Shown: one piece after another, positions 9,785 through 19,121 of the stretch
Numbering within the stretch: the first letter of the stretch is position 1
How the letters are laid out: each line of letters starts with the position of its first letter
DNA from: Beijerinckia indica subsp. indica ATCC 9039
Lineage (GTDB): Bacteria > Pseudomonadota > Alphaproteobacteria > Rhizobiales > Beijerinckiaceae
DNA: 64,000 nt
Assembly (NCBI RefSeq): GCF_000019845.1
Contig: NC_010581.1
Location: forward strand, 2,299,501 to 2,363,500
Direction of reading: 5' to 3'
The notes under the pieces: model-generated
Told to the model about the DNA's origin: nothing
Databases searched by the model: none
Seen by the model: only the letters and a program-made list of their open reading frames with translations
Program-made: the position numbers and the translations under genes

Positions 9785-10131
9785 TTTACTGAAGAATAGC
9801 CTCCGTCACACGATCATGGCACATGGCACCACAACCCCATTTCATCAAATGAATTTCATACGATAAGCTCGATCTAAAAATTTAATGTGTTGATTTTATG
9901 GAATTAAATACGTTATATAGAGAGTTTCATATATACAAATAATAAACGCCATAATTGCTTTTATGTAAAATTACAATTTTACGGATATATTTGCCATACG
10001 GCCTCATCATGCTCATCAACAGCCTAAAGGCCAACTTATTAATTCATTTTGCCTTAAATATGTCATTTCTCTACAATACGGCTAGAATCGAGCAGCAATC
10101 ATGCTGCTCGATTCATTCAGAGGACATATTT
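9785..10131. promoter_or_regulatory. Divergent promoter region of the GH32/GH68 pair
   Basis: About 350 AT-rich bases between the two fructan genes. It must carry both promoters; I cannot place the hexamers with confidence. The distinct element is the hairpin at 10085-10114 next to the GH68 ribosome site. Confidence 0.5.
10085..10114 (+). promoter_or_regulatory. Strong hairpin in the GH68 leader
   Basis: Perfect 13-base arms (GAATCGAGCAGCA and its complement TGCTGCTCGATTC) enclose the loop ATCA. The structure ends about 5 bases before the AGAGGA ribosome site and 17 bases before the ATG at 10132. There is no trailing run of T, so it is not a simple terminator; a leader stabiliser, an attenuation element or a protein-binding dyad are possible. 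Confidence 0.65.
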
Positions 10132-11736
10132 ATGGCAAGTCGATCGTTTAATGTTTGTATACGTAGCCTCATCGCGGGCTCGCTTCTGACTGCCACAGCA
10201 CTGTCCGCTCAGGCTCAATCGGGTTACCCGATACCGACTCCGCATTCGGGACAAGCCTATGATCCATTTGCGGATTTTACCGCCAAATGGACGCGCGCCA
10301 ATGCCCGTCAAATCAAGGCGCAATCACATGTCCCGGTGTCACCCGATCAGAATTCGCTGCCGCTCAATCTGACGATGCCCGATATCCCTGCCGATTTCCC
10401 GCAAACCAACCCGGACGTGTGGGTGTGGGATACGTGGCCTCTCGCCGATGTGCATGGCAATCAGCTGAGCTTCCAGGGGTGGGAGGTCATTTTCTCGCTG
10501 ACCGCTGATCCGCATGCCGGTTATGTTTTCGATGATCGCCACGTTCACGCACGTATCGGCTTCTTTTATCGCAAGGCCGGAATTCCCGCGAACCAGCGCC
10601 CGATTGATGGCGGCTGGATCTATGGCGGGCATTTGTTCCCGGATGGTAGCAGCGTCAAAGTCTTCGGTAACGTCCCCATGACGCAAAACGCGGAATGGTC
10701 CGGCGGCGCCCGCTTCGTGGGCGGCCCTTATGCTGATGGCCCGCAACACGCCTACCTGAAGAACAACAACGTCAGCCTCTATTACACGGCGACATCGTTC
10801 AACCGTAATGCTCAGGGCGGTAACATCACACCGCCGATCGCCATCATCTCGCGCGCGGATGGACAAATTCAAGCAGATGATAAGCATGTGTGGTTCACGG
10901 GATTCGATCAACATCTCCCGCTGCTCGCACCCGACGGCAAATATTATCAGACCGGTCAGCAGAACGAGTTCTTCTCCTTCCGCGATCCCTATGTCTTCCT
11001 TGACCCCGCTCATCCGGGCAAGACCTTCATGGTCTTCGAAGGCAATACCGCCGTGCAGCGCGGCTCCCGCTCCTGCACCGAGGCAGATCTCGGATATTCT
11101 CCCAATGACCCGAACAAAGAAGACCTGAATGCGGTCATGGACTCCGGAGCCATTTACCAAATGGCCAATGTCGGTCTTGCCGTGGCGACGAACGATGAAC
11201 TGACGCAGTGGAAGTTCCTGCCGCCGATCCTGTCCGGTAATTGCGTGAACGATCAGACCGAACGTCCTCAGATCTATCTGAAGGATGGAAAATATTACCT
11301 GTTCACGATCAGCCACCGCACGACCTATGCGGCGGGCGTCGATGGGCCGGACGGCGTCTATGGCTTCGTCGGTGATGGCATTCGCAGCGACTTCATTCCC
11401 CTGAATGGCCTCAGCGGCCTCACGCTCGGCAACCCGACCGATCTCTATCAGCCGGCCGGCGCTCCTTACGCCTTGAATCCAAATCAAAATCCTCGGACGT
11501 TCCAGTCCTATTCGCATTATGTCATGCCGGGCGGCCTCGTTGAATCGTTTATCGATGCCATCGGCACTCGTCGCGGTGGCGCGCTGGCTCCGACGGTGAA
11601 GATCAACATCAACAGAACTTCTACCATCCTCGACAGGACCTATGGCAATGCCGGATTGGGTGGCTATGGCGACATCCCGGCCAATCTTCCCGCGCTTGGC
11701 CAAGGTAATGGCCATGGTGTCACGAACGGCCAGTAA
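10132..11736 (+). CDS. Secreted GH68 levansucrase / fructosyltransferase
   Basis: A 534-residue glycoside hydrolase family 68 enzyme that transfers fructose from sucrose to a growing fructan (levan or fructo-oligosaccharides) or to water. Residues 1-28 form a signal peptide ending Ala-Gln-Ala. Catalytic signatures are VWDTWPL (nucleophile Asp100), FRDPYVF (stabilising Asp285) and TERPQ (acid/base Glu377). Cys315 and Cys371 lie where the disulfide of Gluconacetobacter LsdA is found, with the same spacing from the RDP aspartate. The start is set by AGAGGA about 8 bases upstream and by the signal peptide; the frame is open further upstream through the leader hairpin. Names used in relatives include lsdA and bftA. 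Whether levan or inulin is made cannot be read from the sequence. Confidence 0.93.
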   Translation: MASRSFNVCIRSLIAGSLLTATALSAQAQSGYPIPTPHSGQAYDPFADFTAKWTRANARQIKAQSHVPVSPDQNSLPLNLTMPDIPADFPQTNPDVWVWDTWPLADVHGNQLSFQGWEVIFSLTADPHAGYVFDDRHVHARIGFFYRKAGIPANQRPIDGGWIYGGHLFPDGSSVKVFGNVPMTQNAEWSGGARFVGGPYADGPQHAYLKNNNVSLYYTATSFNRNAQGGNITPPIAIISRADGQIQADDKHVWFTGFDQHLPLLAPDGKYYQTGQQNEFFSFRDPYVFLDPAHPGKTFMVFEGNTAVQRGSRSCTEADLGYSPNDPNKEDLNAVMDSGAIYQMANVGLAVATNDELTQWKFLPPILSGNCVNDQTERPQIYLKDGKYYLFTISHRTTYAAGVDGPDGVYGFVGDGIRSDFIPLNGLSGLTLGNPTDLYQPAGAPYALNPNQNPRTFQSYSHYVMPGGLVESFIDAIGTRRGGALAPTVKININRTSTILDRTYGNAGLGGYGDIPANLPALGQGNGHGVTNGQ

Positions 11737-11917
11737 GGCCGATCGCTGAGGCGGCATGGCTCTGATGGTTCTCATGATCCTCTAGCGATCAAGGAGAGCG
11801 AACAGACCTATAAGCCGCTTGATTAAGAGGTGGGGATCACCACGGGCCTCGTGCGTAACACGTCTGGGGCCGGAGGATCCCTTCCTCGCTATTTTAAACA
11901 AGCCCTGGGCTGGAGCC

Positions 11918-12676
11918 TCAAAAGAGGCTTCCCTGCACGGGCTCGTTCGGCAGCTCGGAAACGGATTGTTCGCGCGCGCGGCGCTCTTCCGGCGTGACCC
12001 TGACCTGAATATCAGCCGCGTCATGTCCCGCTTTGTTCACGGCGAGCCCGATTTCATAAAAATCGAGAACATCGTTTTCGGGCGGGTGCAACAGGCCATA
12101 GGCTTTCTCGGTGCTGGTCTCATCCAGATCGAGCCAAAGATCGAAATGCTTTTTCTCGATGATCGCAGGAAGCCGCGGATGCAAAGCGGCGGTCGCTCCA
12201 TTCGCCGCCGTGGTTACAATACAGGCGGTATCCAATTCCTCGCCATGCGGTCCCATCCAAGTTTCCCAAAGACCGGCAAAGGCAAGAGGTTCTCTATCGC
12301 GCCGATGCAACAAATAGGGCCGGCCTGGCTTGCCTTTCACCTCATGACGCCATTCGTAAAAAGCATCGGCCATGAAGAGGCAACGCCGCCTTCGCATGGC
12401 ATTTTTGAAACTTGCCTTGCTGAACAGGCTTTCGCTACGGGCGTTAAAAACCAATGGATATTGTTTCGGATCCTTGACGAAACCCGGTAGGAATCCCCAA
12501 CGCATCAGCAAAACATGCCGCGTGGGCGCGGCGCGACCCCGACGTTCGGCCCTGATGACTGGCACGGGCAAGCTCGGCGCAATATTATAGCGTGGCGGGA
12601 AATCCAACGCTTCATCATAGCCAAAGAACTCGCGCATGGCGTCGGGGCTCGAATTTATGGCAAAACGCCCGCACAT
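11918..12676 (-). CDS. yedK: SRAP-domain protein (YedK/HMCES family)
   Basis: A 252-residue SOS-response-associated peptidase family protein. Cys2 follows the initiator Met (MCGRF), giving after Met removal the N-terminal cysteine that forms a stable thiazolidine crosslink with abasic sites in single-stranded DNA. The other conserved residues are visible: FNARSE (Asn78, Arg80), FYEW (Glu108) and LHPRLPAII (His166). It shields abasic sites at replication forks. GGAG precedes the ATG by about 8 bases. The gene is divergent from sua5 with 83 bases between starts. An AGCCTC/GAGGCT dyad overlaps the end of the gene and may contribute to termination. Confidence 0.92.
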   Translation of the reverse strand: MCGRFAINSSPDAMREFFGYDEALDFPPRYNIAPSLPVPVIRAERRGRAAPTRHVLLMRWGFLPGFVKDPKQYPLVFNARSESLFSKASFKNAMRRRRCLFMADAFYEWRHEVKGKPGRPYLLHRRDREPLAFAGLWETWMGPHGEELDTACIVTTAANGATAALHPRLPAIIEKKHFDLWLDLDETSTEKAYGLLHPPENDVLDFYEIGLAVNKAGHDAADIQVRVTPEERRAREQSVSELPNEPVQGSLF

Positions 12677-12759
12677 GGCTGCTTCTCCCCCATCTCATCC
12701 ATCCCTATCCATCAGCCTTATCTTTGGCGCGGTCGGCAGCAAATCGAAAGGCCAATCCT

Positions 12760-13740
12760 TTGTCTGTTCCCCCTGTTTCACAGGATGATCTCACGTCTGA
12801 AATCACGAAGGCGGCTTCGATCCTTCGCCAAGGCGGCCTCGTCGCTTTCCCGACCGAGACGGTTTATGGGCTCGGCGCCGACGCGACGCGCGATGAAGCT
12901 GTCGCCAAAATCTATGCGGCCAAGGAACGGCCCTCCTTCAACCCGCTGATCGCCCATGTTGCGAGCCTCGCAGAAGCCCAGTGTCACGGGATTTTCTCCG
13001 ATATGGCCTTGCGGCTCGCCGCCTGCTTTTGGCCTGGCCCTCTCACGCTCGTGGTGCCCGTTTCACCGGAAAGCAAGATTTGCGCCCTGGCGCGGGCTGG
13101 ACTCGACAGCGTGGCCCTGCGCGTCCCGGCGCATCCGATCGCGCGTGCCTTGATCGAAGCGACGGGTCTGCCGCTCGCGGCGCCTTCCGCCAATCGCTCT
13201 GGCCGGGTGAGCCCGGTCAGCGCCGAGCATGTCCGCGAGGACCTTGGCGATCGTGTCGACCTGATCCTCGATGGCGGTCGCTGCCCTGTCGGCGTGGAAT
13301 CGACCATTATCGACTGTCTCGAAGCACAACCTCGCCTCTTGCGGCCGGGCGGCATTCCCCGCGAGGCCATCGAAACCTGTCTCGGCCGCATCCTTGAGGC
13401 ACCACCGCGTCTTACTGCCACTTCTCCCTTGCGCGGGCCTGGACTCCTGGCCTCTCATTATGCGCCGCGCGCCAAGGTCCGGCTCGACGCCACAGACTTA
13501 CAAAAAGGAGAAGCAGGACTGGATTTCGGCGGTCACTTCGCGAAGGCGGCCCACACTCTCGATCTGTCGCCGAGCGGCGATCTCACCGAGGCTGCGGCAC
13601 ATCTCTTCACCTATCTCCGCCATCTCGACGCTTTGGGATTAGAGACGATCGCGGTGGCGCCCATCCCCGAAACCGGTCTCGGCGAGGCGATCAACGACCG
13701 GCTGCGCCGCGCCGCCGCGCCAAGACATCCAGCATCATAA
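12760..13740 (+). CDS. L-threonylcarbamoyladenylate synthase (Sua5 type)
   Basis: A 326-residue Sua5/YrdC/YciO family enzyme making threonylcarbamoyl-AMP from threonine, bicarbonate and ATP, the precursor of tRNA t6A37. The YrdC domain shows PTETVYGLGADA (31-42), the KERPSFNPL segment and LAAPSANRSGRVSPV; the C-terminal Sua5 domain follows (about 220-326), making it the longer Sua5 form. I chose the TTG at 12760 because GAAAGG lies 8 bases upstream and the protein then begins close to the YrdC fold; the frame is open upstream to 12592, but that stretch overlaps the divergent SRAP gene and has no family similarity. It ends 2 bases from the convergent outer-membrane factor gene. Confidence 0.9.
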   Translation: MSVPPVSQDDLTSEITKAASILRQGGLVAFPTETVYGLGADATRDEAVAKIYAAKERPSFNPLIAHVASLAEAQCHGIFSDMALRLAACFWPGPLTLVVPVSPESKICALARAGLDSVALRVPAHPIARALIEATGLPLAAPSANRSGRVSPVSAEHVREDLGDRVDLILDGGRCPVGVESTIIDCLEAQPRLLRPGGIPREAIETCLGRILEAPPRLTATSPLRGPGLLASHYAPRAKVRLDATDLQKGEAGLDFGGHFAKAAHTLDLSPSGDLTEAAAHLFTYLRHLDALGLETIAVAPIPETGLGEAINDRLRRAAAPRHPAS

Positions 13741-13742
13741 GC

Positions 13743-15320
13743 CTATTGGGCCGCTGGAGCCGGCGCCACCGAAGCGGTCATCTCGGGCGTAGCCAGAGTT
13801 GGTGCATCCTTGTCGGGAAACACCATTTCCCAGCCACCCCCGAGTGCTTTGTAAAGGGCAACGAGATCGGTCGAGACATTGGTCGTGCTCTGCGCATATT
13901 GCTGCTGCGCTCCAAGAAGCGTGCGTTCCGCGTCGAGCACGGTAATGAAATCGGTGACGCCTGTATTATAGCGTGTGCGTGAGAGCGAAAGCACTTGGCG
14001 CGCATGATCGACCTGCGCGTTGAGCCTCGCCCGCCTTTGCTGCTCTTTCTGATAAGCAGTCAATGTATTGACCACCTCATGCCAGGCACCGAGCACGGTC
14101 TTATGGTAGGCGATCGCCGCTTCCTGCTGCTGAGCCTCACGCAAGTGCAGAGTCGCTTTCAACCGGCCGCCGTCGAAGAGCGGAACAGCAAAGCTCGGCC
14201 CAAAATTATATTGCAATGCACTCGGCTTCCACAAATTCTTGAAATCGAGGGCATTGGCACCCACGCTGCCATTCAGTTTGACAGTTGGATAGAATTCCGC
14301 CACCGCGACGCCAATATTGGCGGTCGCTGAATGGAGTTGCGCTTCGGCCTGCCGAATATCCGGGCGCCGGCGAGCGAGTTCGGAAGGAATGCCCAGCGGA
14401 ACCTGTGGGGGCACGGGAGGGATGGGCTTCGATTTGATGAGCTCATCATTGAGGGCCCCAGGGGGGCTATCCAGCAATAGGCTTAGAGCATTGATGAGCT
14501 CTATTTGCTGATCCTCAAGGCTCGGCAATTGCGCTTTCTCGCTTTCGACCTGTGCGGCAGCATTCTCGACATCAAGGCCTGTTGTCATGCCTTTCTCGGC
14601 CCGGGTCCGGGTCAGTTTCAGAATATCCTCGGAACTCACGATATTGTCTTTGAGGATGCCAATCTGCGCCTGAACCCCGCGCAATTGAATGTAGTCACGC
14701 GCGAGTTCCGCCATGGTCGAGACAAGCATGGCGCGGCGTTGTTCTTCGGCGGCATCCATTTGCGCATCTGCTGCTTCAATCTGCCGGCGTACATGGCCCC
14801 AGATATCGAGTTCCCAGGATGCATCGAATGTCGGCGACCAGACATTGATTGGCGGCACGGTAAACGCACCGACGCCGAGTTGTTGGACGAGCGGATTAAC
14901 CAGAGTGACAACACCCTGATTACTGATTTGCTGACGATTATAACTTGCATTGCCATTGCCGGTCGGCAATGCGGCCGCAGCCGTAACACCACGTTCAAAG
15001 CGACTCTGTGCCAAGCGCATCGAGGCTGTACGAACGTCCAGATTGGCACCCGCTGCTCTTTGTACAAGCGACGTCAAAGTGGGGTCTCGGAACGTGCGCC
15101 ACCAGAGAGGATCGACTGGCGACACCGGCCCCTTGGCCGGTCCTTGCGATGGCAAGGCCGCGACCGCCGCTGCCGGTTCCGGTGGCCCGTAAAAGGACTT
15201 CGCGGGAAGCATCGGGTCCGGCCCCACATAATCGGGACCGACAGAGAGACAACCACCGAGGCCAGTGCTGAGAGAGACAATGGCAAATATTGCCGGAGTG
15301 AGGCTTTTTCTATCCGCCAT
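13743..15320 (-). CDS. Outer-membrane efflux lipoprotein, NodT family
   Basis: A 525-residue TolC-like channel of the NodT/OprM lipoprotein type. The signal peptide ends at a lipobox LGGC (Cys24), followed by SVGPDYVGPD, the usual start of this family. Two repeated outer-membrane-factor domains with long amphipathic helices follow (about 80-280 and 300-490); the C-terminal tail is alanine and proline rich. The ATG at 15320 places the lipobox at a normal distance; 13 further codons upstream are open but unlikely. It lies downstream of emrB and emrA on the same strand (113-base gap), so it completes a tripartite pump spanning both membranes. Confidence 0.9.
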   Translation of the reverse strand: MADRKSLTPAIFAIVSLSTGLGGCLSVGPDYVGPDPMLPAKSFYGPPEPAAAVAALPSQGPAKGPVSPVDPLWWRTFRDPTLTSLVQRAAGANLDVRTASMRLAQSRFERGVTAAAALPTGNGNASYNRQQISNQGVVTLVNPLVQQLGVGAFTVPPINVWSPTFDASWELDIWGHVRRQIEAADAQMDAAEEQRRAMLVSTMAELARDYIQLRGVQAQIGILKDNIVSSEDILKLTRTRAEKGMTTGLDVENAAAQVESEKAQLPSLEDQQIELINALSLLLDSPPGALNDELIKSKPIPPVPPQVPLGIPSELARRRPDIRQAEAQLHSATANIGVAVAEFYPTVKLNGSVGANALDFKNLWKPSALQYNFGPSFAVPLFDGGRLKATLHLREAQQQEAAIAYHKTVLGAWHEVVNTLTAYQKEQQRRARLNAQVDHARQVLSLSRTRYNTGVTDFITVLDAERTLLGAQQQYAQSTTNVSTDLVALYKALGGGWEMVFPDKDAPTLATPEMTASVAPAPAAQ

Positions 15321-15433
15321 GTCAGTCCGCAACCAATCGAGAAACAGAGTATAGATCACCGATATTATCAGTTTTATGTATCGGCACCATGATCCGACGC
15401 ATGATATCTGACTTTTATCCCATGTCTCATGCT

Positions 15434-17014
15434 CTAATGCACGGGACCGCCGCCGCCGCCCTTCGCGTTTGAAAACAGGAAACAGAACGGGATGACGGCA
15501 AAAGCGATAACGGCAATGTAGAGAAAAACATCCGAATAGGCCAAGACTTGTGCTTGCGTGCGAAACGTCTGATAGACACGTCCCAAGGCAATATCATGCA
15601 CAGCTCCAGCGGCGTGACCCATCGAGATCAAGGTCCGCTCATATTGAGCAACGAGATCGTTGAAAGGCTGATAAAACGGCGTCATCCATTGCGATAGATA
15701 GGATTGGCGGACCTGTGTCCGTTCGGTAATCATTGCCGTCGCCAGCGAAATACCGATCGAGCCGAAGACATTCCGCAACATGGTGAAGAGCGCTGTCCCA
15801 TCACCATTCAAGTCACGCGGCAGGGTCGAATAAGCGATTGTGCTGATCGGCACAAAGAGAAAACCGAGCCCCATGGTCTGAAACGACCGCATCAGCACAA
15901 GAGTCTTGAAATCGATCGTCGGAACGAGCGTGCTGGAATAAAGAAAGGCGGCCCCCATGATCATAAAGCCGACAATGATAAGATAACGCGTCTGGACGAA
16001 GCTCATCAACCGCCCGACAAGCGGGATAAGGATGATAATAGCAACGCCGCCTGGCGACAGGATGAGGCCCGACCAGGTCGCATCGTACCCGATGACGGTC
16101 TGTGAAAATTGCGGAATGATGACCGCGCCAGCATAAAGCACTCCACCAACCGCCGCGATGCAGATACTGCCCACCGCATAATTACGGTCCTTGAAGACCT
16201 CCAGACTGACAATCGGTTTTTTCGCGACGAGCAGCCAACCTATGGCGCCGAGGATGCCAAGTCCCGCGAACAGAGCCATGATGACAATAAAATGGGAACT
16301 GAACCAATCTTCATCTTCGCCGCGATCCATCATCACCTGCAGGCAGCCGAGACCGACGGTGATCAAAGTCAAGCCGATATAATCAATACCCTTGCTCCGC
16401 CGCGCCTTTACCCACGGCGGGTCTTCGACGAGGACAGAGACGAGAAAGACCGCGATAATGCCGAACGGTATATTGACGAGAAAGACCCAGCGCCAATTGT
16501 AAGTATCGGTCAGCCAACCGCCAAGCGTCGGCCCCAGCACCGGCGCGACGATCGTCGCGATCGCGGTAACACCGAACGCCGCACCACGCTTTGCTGGTGG
16601 GAAGGTATCGAGGATGATCGATTGCTGGTTCGGCTGTAAACCACCGCCGAAGAAGCCCTGCAAAAGACGAAAGACGATGAGTTGTCCAAGGCTCGTCGCG
16701 ACCCCGCAGAGAAACGAGCAGACCGTGAACATGATGATGCAGATAACAAAATAACGCTTGCGGCCAATGACATCGCTGAGCCAGCCGGAAATCGTCAGCA
16801 CAATGCCATTGGCGACGAGATAAGAGGTCAAAGCCCAGGTCGCTTCATCGTTCGACGAGGACAAGGCTCCGGCAATATGCGGAAGCGCGACATTGACGAT
16901 CGTCGTGTCGAGAATTTCCATGAAGGCGGCGAGCGTGACGACGACCGCGATCAGCCACGGATTATGCGATGGCCTCCAGTCCGCGTGGTCGTTTGAATCC
17001 ACCACCGCACTCAT
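15434..17014 (-). CDS. emrB: DHA2-family MFS multidrug transporter, EmrB/QacA type
   Basis: A 526-residue inner-membrane proton/drug antiporter with about fourteen hydrophobic segments. Characteristic stretches are LDTTIVNVALPHI (helix 1, with the family Asp), GWLSDVIGRKRYF (loop 2-3 motif A) and LGPTLGGWLTDTYNWRW leading into FLVNIPFGI. The ATG overlaps the emrA stop by four bases (ATGA), so the two are translationally coupled. With the EmrA adaptor and the NodT-type channel it would export hydrophobic toxicants directly to the outside. The TetR gene divergent from emrA is the likely repressor. Confidence 0.92.
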   Translation of the reverse strand: MSAVVDSNDHADWRPSHNPWLIAVVVTLAAFMEILDTTIVNVALPHIAGALSSSNDEATWALTSYLVANGIVLTISGWLSDVIGRKRYFVICIIMFTVCSFLCGVATSLGQLIVFRLLQGFFGGGLQPNQQSIILDTFPPAKRGAAFGVTAIATIVAPVLGPTLGGWLTDTYNWRWVFLVNIPFGIIAVFLVSVLVEDPPWVKARRSKGIDYIGLTLITVGLGCLQVMMDRGEDEDWFSSHFIVIMALFAGLGILGAIGWLLVAKKPIVSLEVFKDRNYAVGSICIAAVGGVLYAGAVIIPQFSQTVIGYDATWSGLILSPGGVAIIILIPLVGRLMSFVQTRYLIIVGFMIMGAAFLYSSTLVPTIDFKTLVLMRSFQTMGLGFLFVPISTIAYSTLPRDLNGDGTALFTMLRNVFGSIGISLATAMITERTQVRQSYLSQWMTPFYQPFNDLVAQYERTLISMGHAAGAVHDIALGRVYQTFRTQAQVLAYSDVFLYIAVIAFAVIPFCFLFSNAKGGGGGPVH

Positions 17015-18216
17015 TTCAAAGTGACCGTCGGCACGACCGAAAGACCCAGCGGCAAAGGCTGCTCCGGATCAAGCCCCTTATCGATTAGGATCTTGACCGG
17101 GACACGCTGGACGATCTTCACATAATTACCCGTCGCATTTTCCGGCGGGAAAGCCGTGAATTTCGAACCGGAACCGAGTTGAATGCTATCGACATGGCCA
17201 TGAAGGTCGAGATGAGGATAGGCATCAACCTCGATCTTGACGGGCTGGCCAGCACGCATCCGATCAAGCTGGTTCTCCTTGAAATTGGCGGTGACCCAGA
17301 CTTCCGGCGACACAATCGAGAAAATCTGCTGGCCGGGCGATACATAAGTGCCGACCTCGACGTTGCGCTTGGTGATCCAGCCGTCCTGCGGGGCCCGCAC
17401 CACAGTCCAGTCGAGGTTCAAATTGGCTTGATCGAGCTGCGCTTGTGCCTGTTCAACCTGGCCCTTCAATTGGCCGACCGTGCTGTCGGCGACACCAATC
17501 CGCTGCGGGACCGGCGAATTTTGGAAAACCTGGGCCTGCGCCAATTGCACTTGAGCCTCGGCCTGGCGGTAGGCAGCCTCGGCGGCATCGACCTCCTGTT
17601 GGGTCGTTGCTTGTTTCGGCAGGCTTTTCTGACGTTTATTATCCGCTGTCGCCCTGAACAGATTGGCCTGCGCGACCGCCAATTGCGCCTGTGACTGTTG
17701 CAACACAGCCGGATAATTCTTGCGGGCGATCTCGGCGCCATATTGCTCGCCAGCAAATTGCGCCTTGGCCATATCCAGATTGCCTTGGGCGGAATCACGG
17801 CTGACCGTAAACTGGCTCGGATCAATATGGATCAGCGGATCACCCTTGCGCACGAACTGATTATCCGTGACATCGAGGGCCACGACCTGCCCCGCCACAC
17901 GCGGCGCGACACTGATCGCCCGGCCATCCGTAAAGGCATCGTCGGTGGATTCGAGATTACGCGAAGTGAACCAATAATAGCCGCCGCCCAAGGCCAAGGC
18001 GGCAACGACAAGAAAGCCCACCAGCTTGACCGTGCCACCCCGTTTCTGGCGGGCCTTGTCGTTTTGCGGCGAACCGCCATTGCCGTTGTCCTCGATCAGC
18101 GGCTTGTCACGTTCGGGCGCAAGACCTTCGCTTTTGACACGGGCATGCAACCGATCCTCCGGGGACGAGGTTTTCACCAAATCCGCGGTCTCACCACTGT
18201 GATAAGCTTCGTCCAT
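17011..18216 (-). CDS. emrA: HlyD/EmrA-type membrane fusion protein
   Basis: A 401-residue periplasmic adaptor. A charged cytoplasmic tail (about 1-60) precedes a single transmembrane helix (about 64-83), then the lipoyl half-motif around VAPRVAGQVVALDVTDNQFV, a long Gln/Ala-rich coiled coil (about 150-260), the second lipoyl half with VRAPQDGWI, and a beta-barrel domain. The start at 18216 has AGGA 6 bases upstream. It bridges EmrB in the inner membrane and the NodT-type channel, all three being in one transcription unit. Regulation is probably by the divergent TetR protein through the dyad at 18411-18426. Confidence 0.9.
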   Translation of the reverse strand: MDEAYHSGETADLVKTSSPEDRLHARVKSEGLAPERDKPLIEDNGNGGSPQNDKARQKRGGTVKLVGFLVVAALALGGGYYWFTSRNLESTDDAFTDGRAISVAPRVAGQVVALDVTDNQFVRKGDPLIHIDPSQFTVSRDSAQGNLDMAKAQFAGEQYGAEIARKNYPAVLQQSQAQLAVAQANLFRATADNKRQKSLPKQATTQQEVDAAEAAYRQAEAQVQLAQAQVFQNSPVPQRIGVADSTVGQLKGQVEQAQAQLDQANLNLDWTVVRAPQDGWITKRNVEVGTYVSPGQQIFSIVSPEVWVTANFKENQLDRMRAGQPVKIEVDAYPHLDLHGHVDSIQLGSGSKFTAFPPENATGNYVKIVQRVPVKILIDKGLDPEQPLPLGLSVVPTVTLK

Positions 18217-18410
18217 CGCAATTCCTATCTTCAGTGGCGGCCATCCAGCCAGAGGAACGCTCATCGAGATGGCATTGGCCCAAATAGCCAATCGTGTTTC
18301 GCTTTGTTTGATTTTGGATCATTTTATCCTGAAAGACATAAGGCGTTTCGGGGTAAAAGGATCCAATTCGGACTTGTTTTAGCCTCCGTCCAAAGGCAAT
18401 GTCACATATC

Positions 18411-18426
18411 CGAACTGATGAGTTCG
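18411..18426. promoter_or_regulatory. Candidate TetR operator CGAACT-GATG-AGTTCG
   Basis: A perfect six-base inverted repeat around GATG, flanked by partly symmetric TAT triplets, lies between the divergent emrA and tetR starts, 29 bases before the tetR GTG. Position and symmetry suit autorepression and control of the pump; binding is inferred. Confidence 0.5.
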
Positions 18427-18454
18427 TATAAAATGGAAAGGTCGAGACGTCAAG

Positions 18455-19081
18455 GTGAGACCGCTTGAACATCGTGTGCCGCGTGGCCAGAAACGCCGGG
18501 AAGAAATCGCCGCGATCGCGGAACAGATTTTCCTGGAATTAGGTTTTGCCGAGACGACGATGCAGATCGTCGCGACCCGCGCTGGCGCCTCCAAGGAGAC
18601 GCTGTACCGGCATTTCGGCTGTAAGGCGGAACTGTTTTCCGAAGTCATGAACGCACGTTGCCAACGCTTCATGACCGGTGCGGCCGAGGTTTGCGCTCAT
18701 GAGAATGATCCGGCAACCGTTCTGGCAGCCATTGGCAGCGCTTTGCTCGACCTGATCCTCAGCCCCAACGGTCTCGCAATGTATCGGATCGTCGTCACTG
18801 AAACGGTGCGTACCCCGGAACTCGGCCATATTTTTTTCAACCTTGGTCCGAACCGGCTTCTCGCTCAGGTCAGCGATTATCTCAAATCCATGACTGCCGC
18901 GGGCAAACTCAACTGCCCCCAACCCGTGCTTGCCGCCAAATTATTCCTTGGTGCCGTCAGCTCCTCGCATCAGATGCGGGAACTGGCGATCCCCGGTGTG
19001 GAAATCATCGGCGAGGAGGAGAAGAAAATGTATGTGGACGAGGCGGTCGCGATGTTCCTCGCACGTTACGGCCGACCTTAA
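18455..19081 (+). CDS. TetR/AcrR family transcriptional regulator
   Basis: A 208-residue regulator. The N-terminal helix-turn-helix (about 15-60) has the classic form: IAEQIFLELGFAETTMQIVA, then AGASKETLYRHFGCKAELF. The C-terminal ligand domain is of the AefR/TetR_C type common for drug-pump repressors. The GTG at 18455 is used because the frame has no ATG before the DNA-binding domain. It is divergent from emrA-emrB-nodT and most likely represses that operon and itself, releasing DNA when a pump substrate binds. The inducer is unknown. Confidence 0.88.
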   Translation: MRPLEHRVPRGQKRREEIAAIAEQIFLELGFAETTMQIVATRAGASKETLYRHFGCKAELFSEVMNARCQRFMTGAAEVCAHENDPATVLAAIGSALLDLILSPNGLAMYRIVVTETVRTPELGHIFFNLGPNRLLAQVSDYLKSMTAAGKLNCPQPVLAAKLFLGAVSSSHQMRELAIPGVEIIGEEEKKMYVDEAVAMFLARYGRP

Positions 19082-19121
19082 GCAACACGAGCCCCGATTT
19101 TCAGGATAAGTCTAAAGCCAA

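Noticed and set aside
10339..11775. A 478-codon open frame antisense to the GH68 gene
   Set aside because: It has Arg/Ile/Asp-rich composition typical of an antisense shadow and opposes a gene with intact catalytic motifs.
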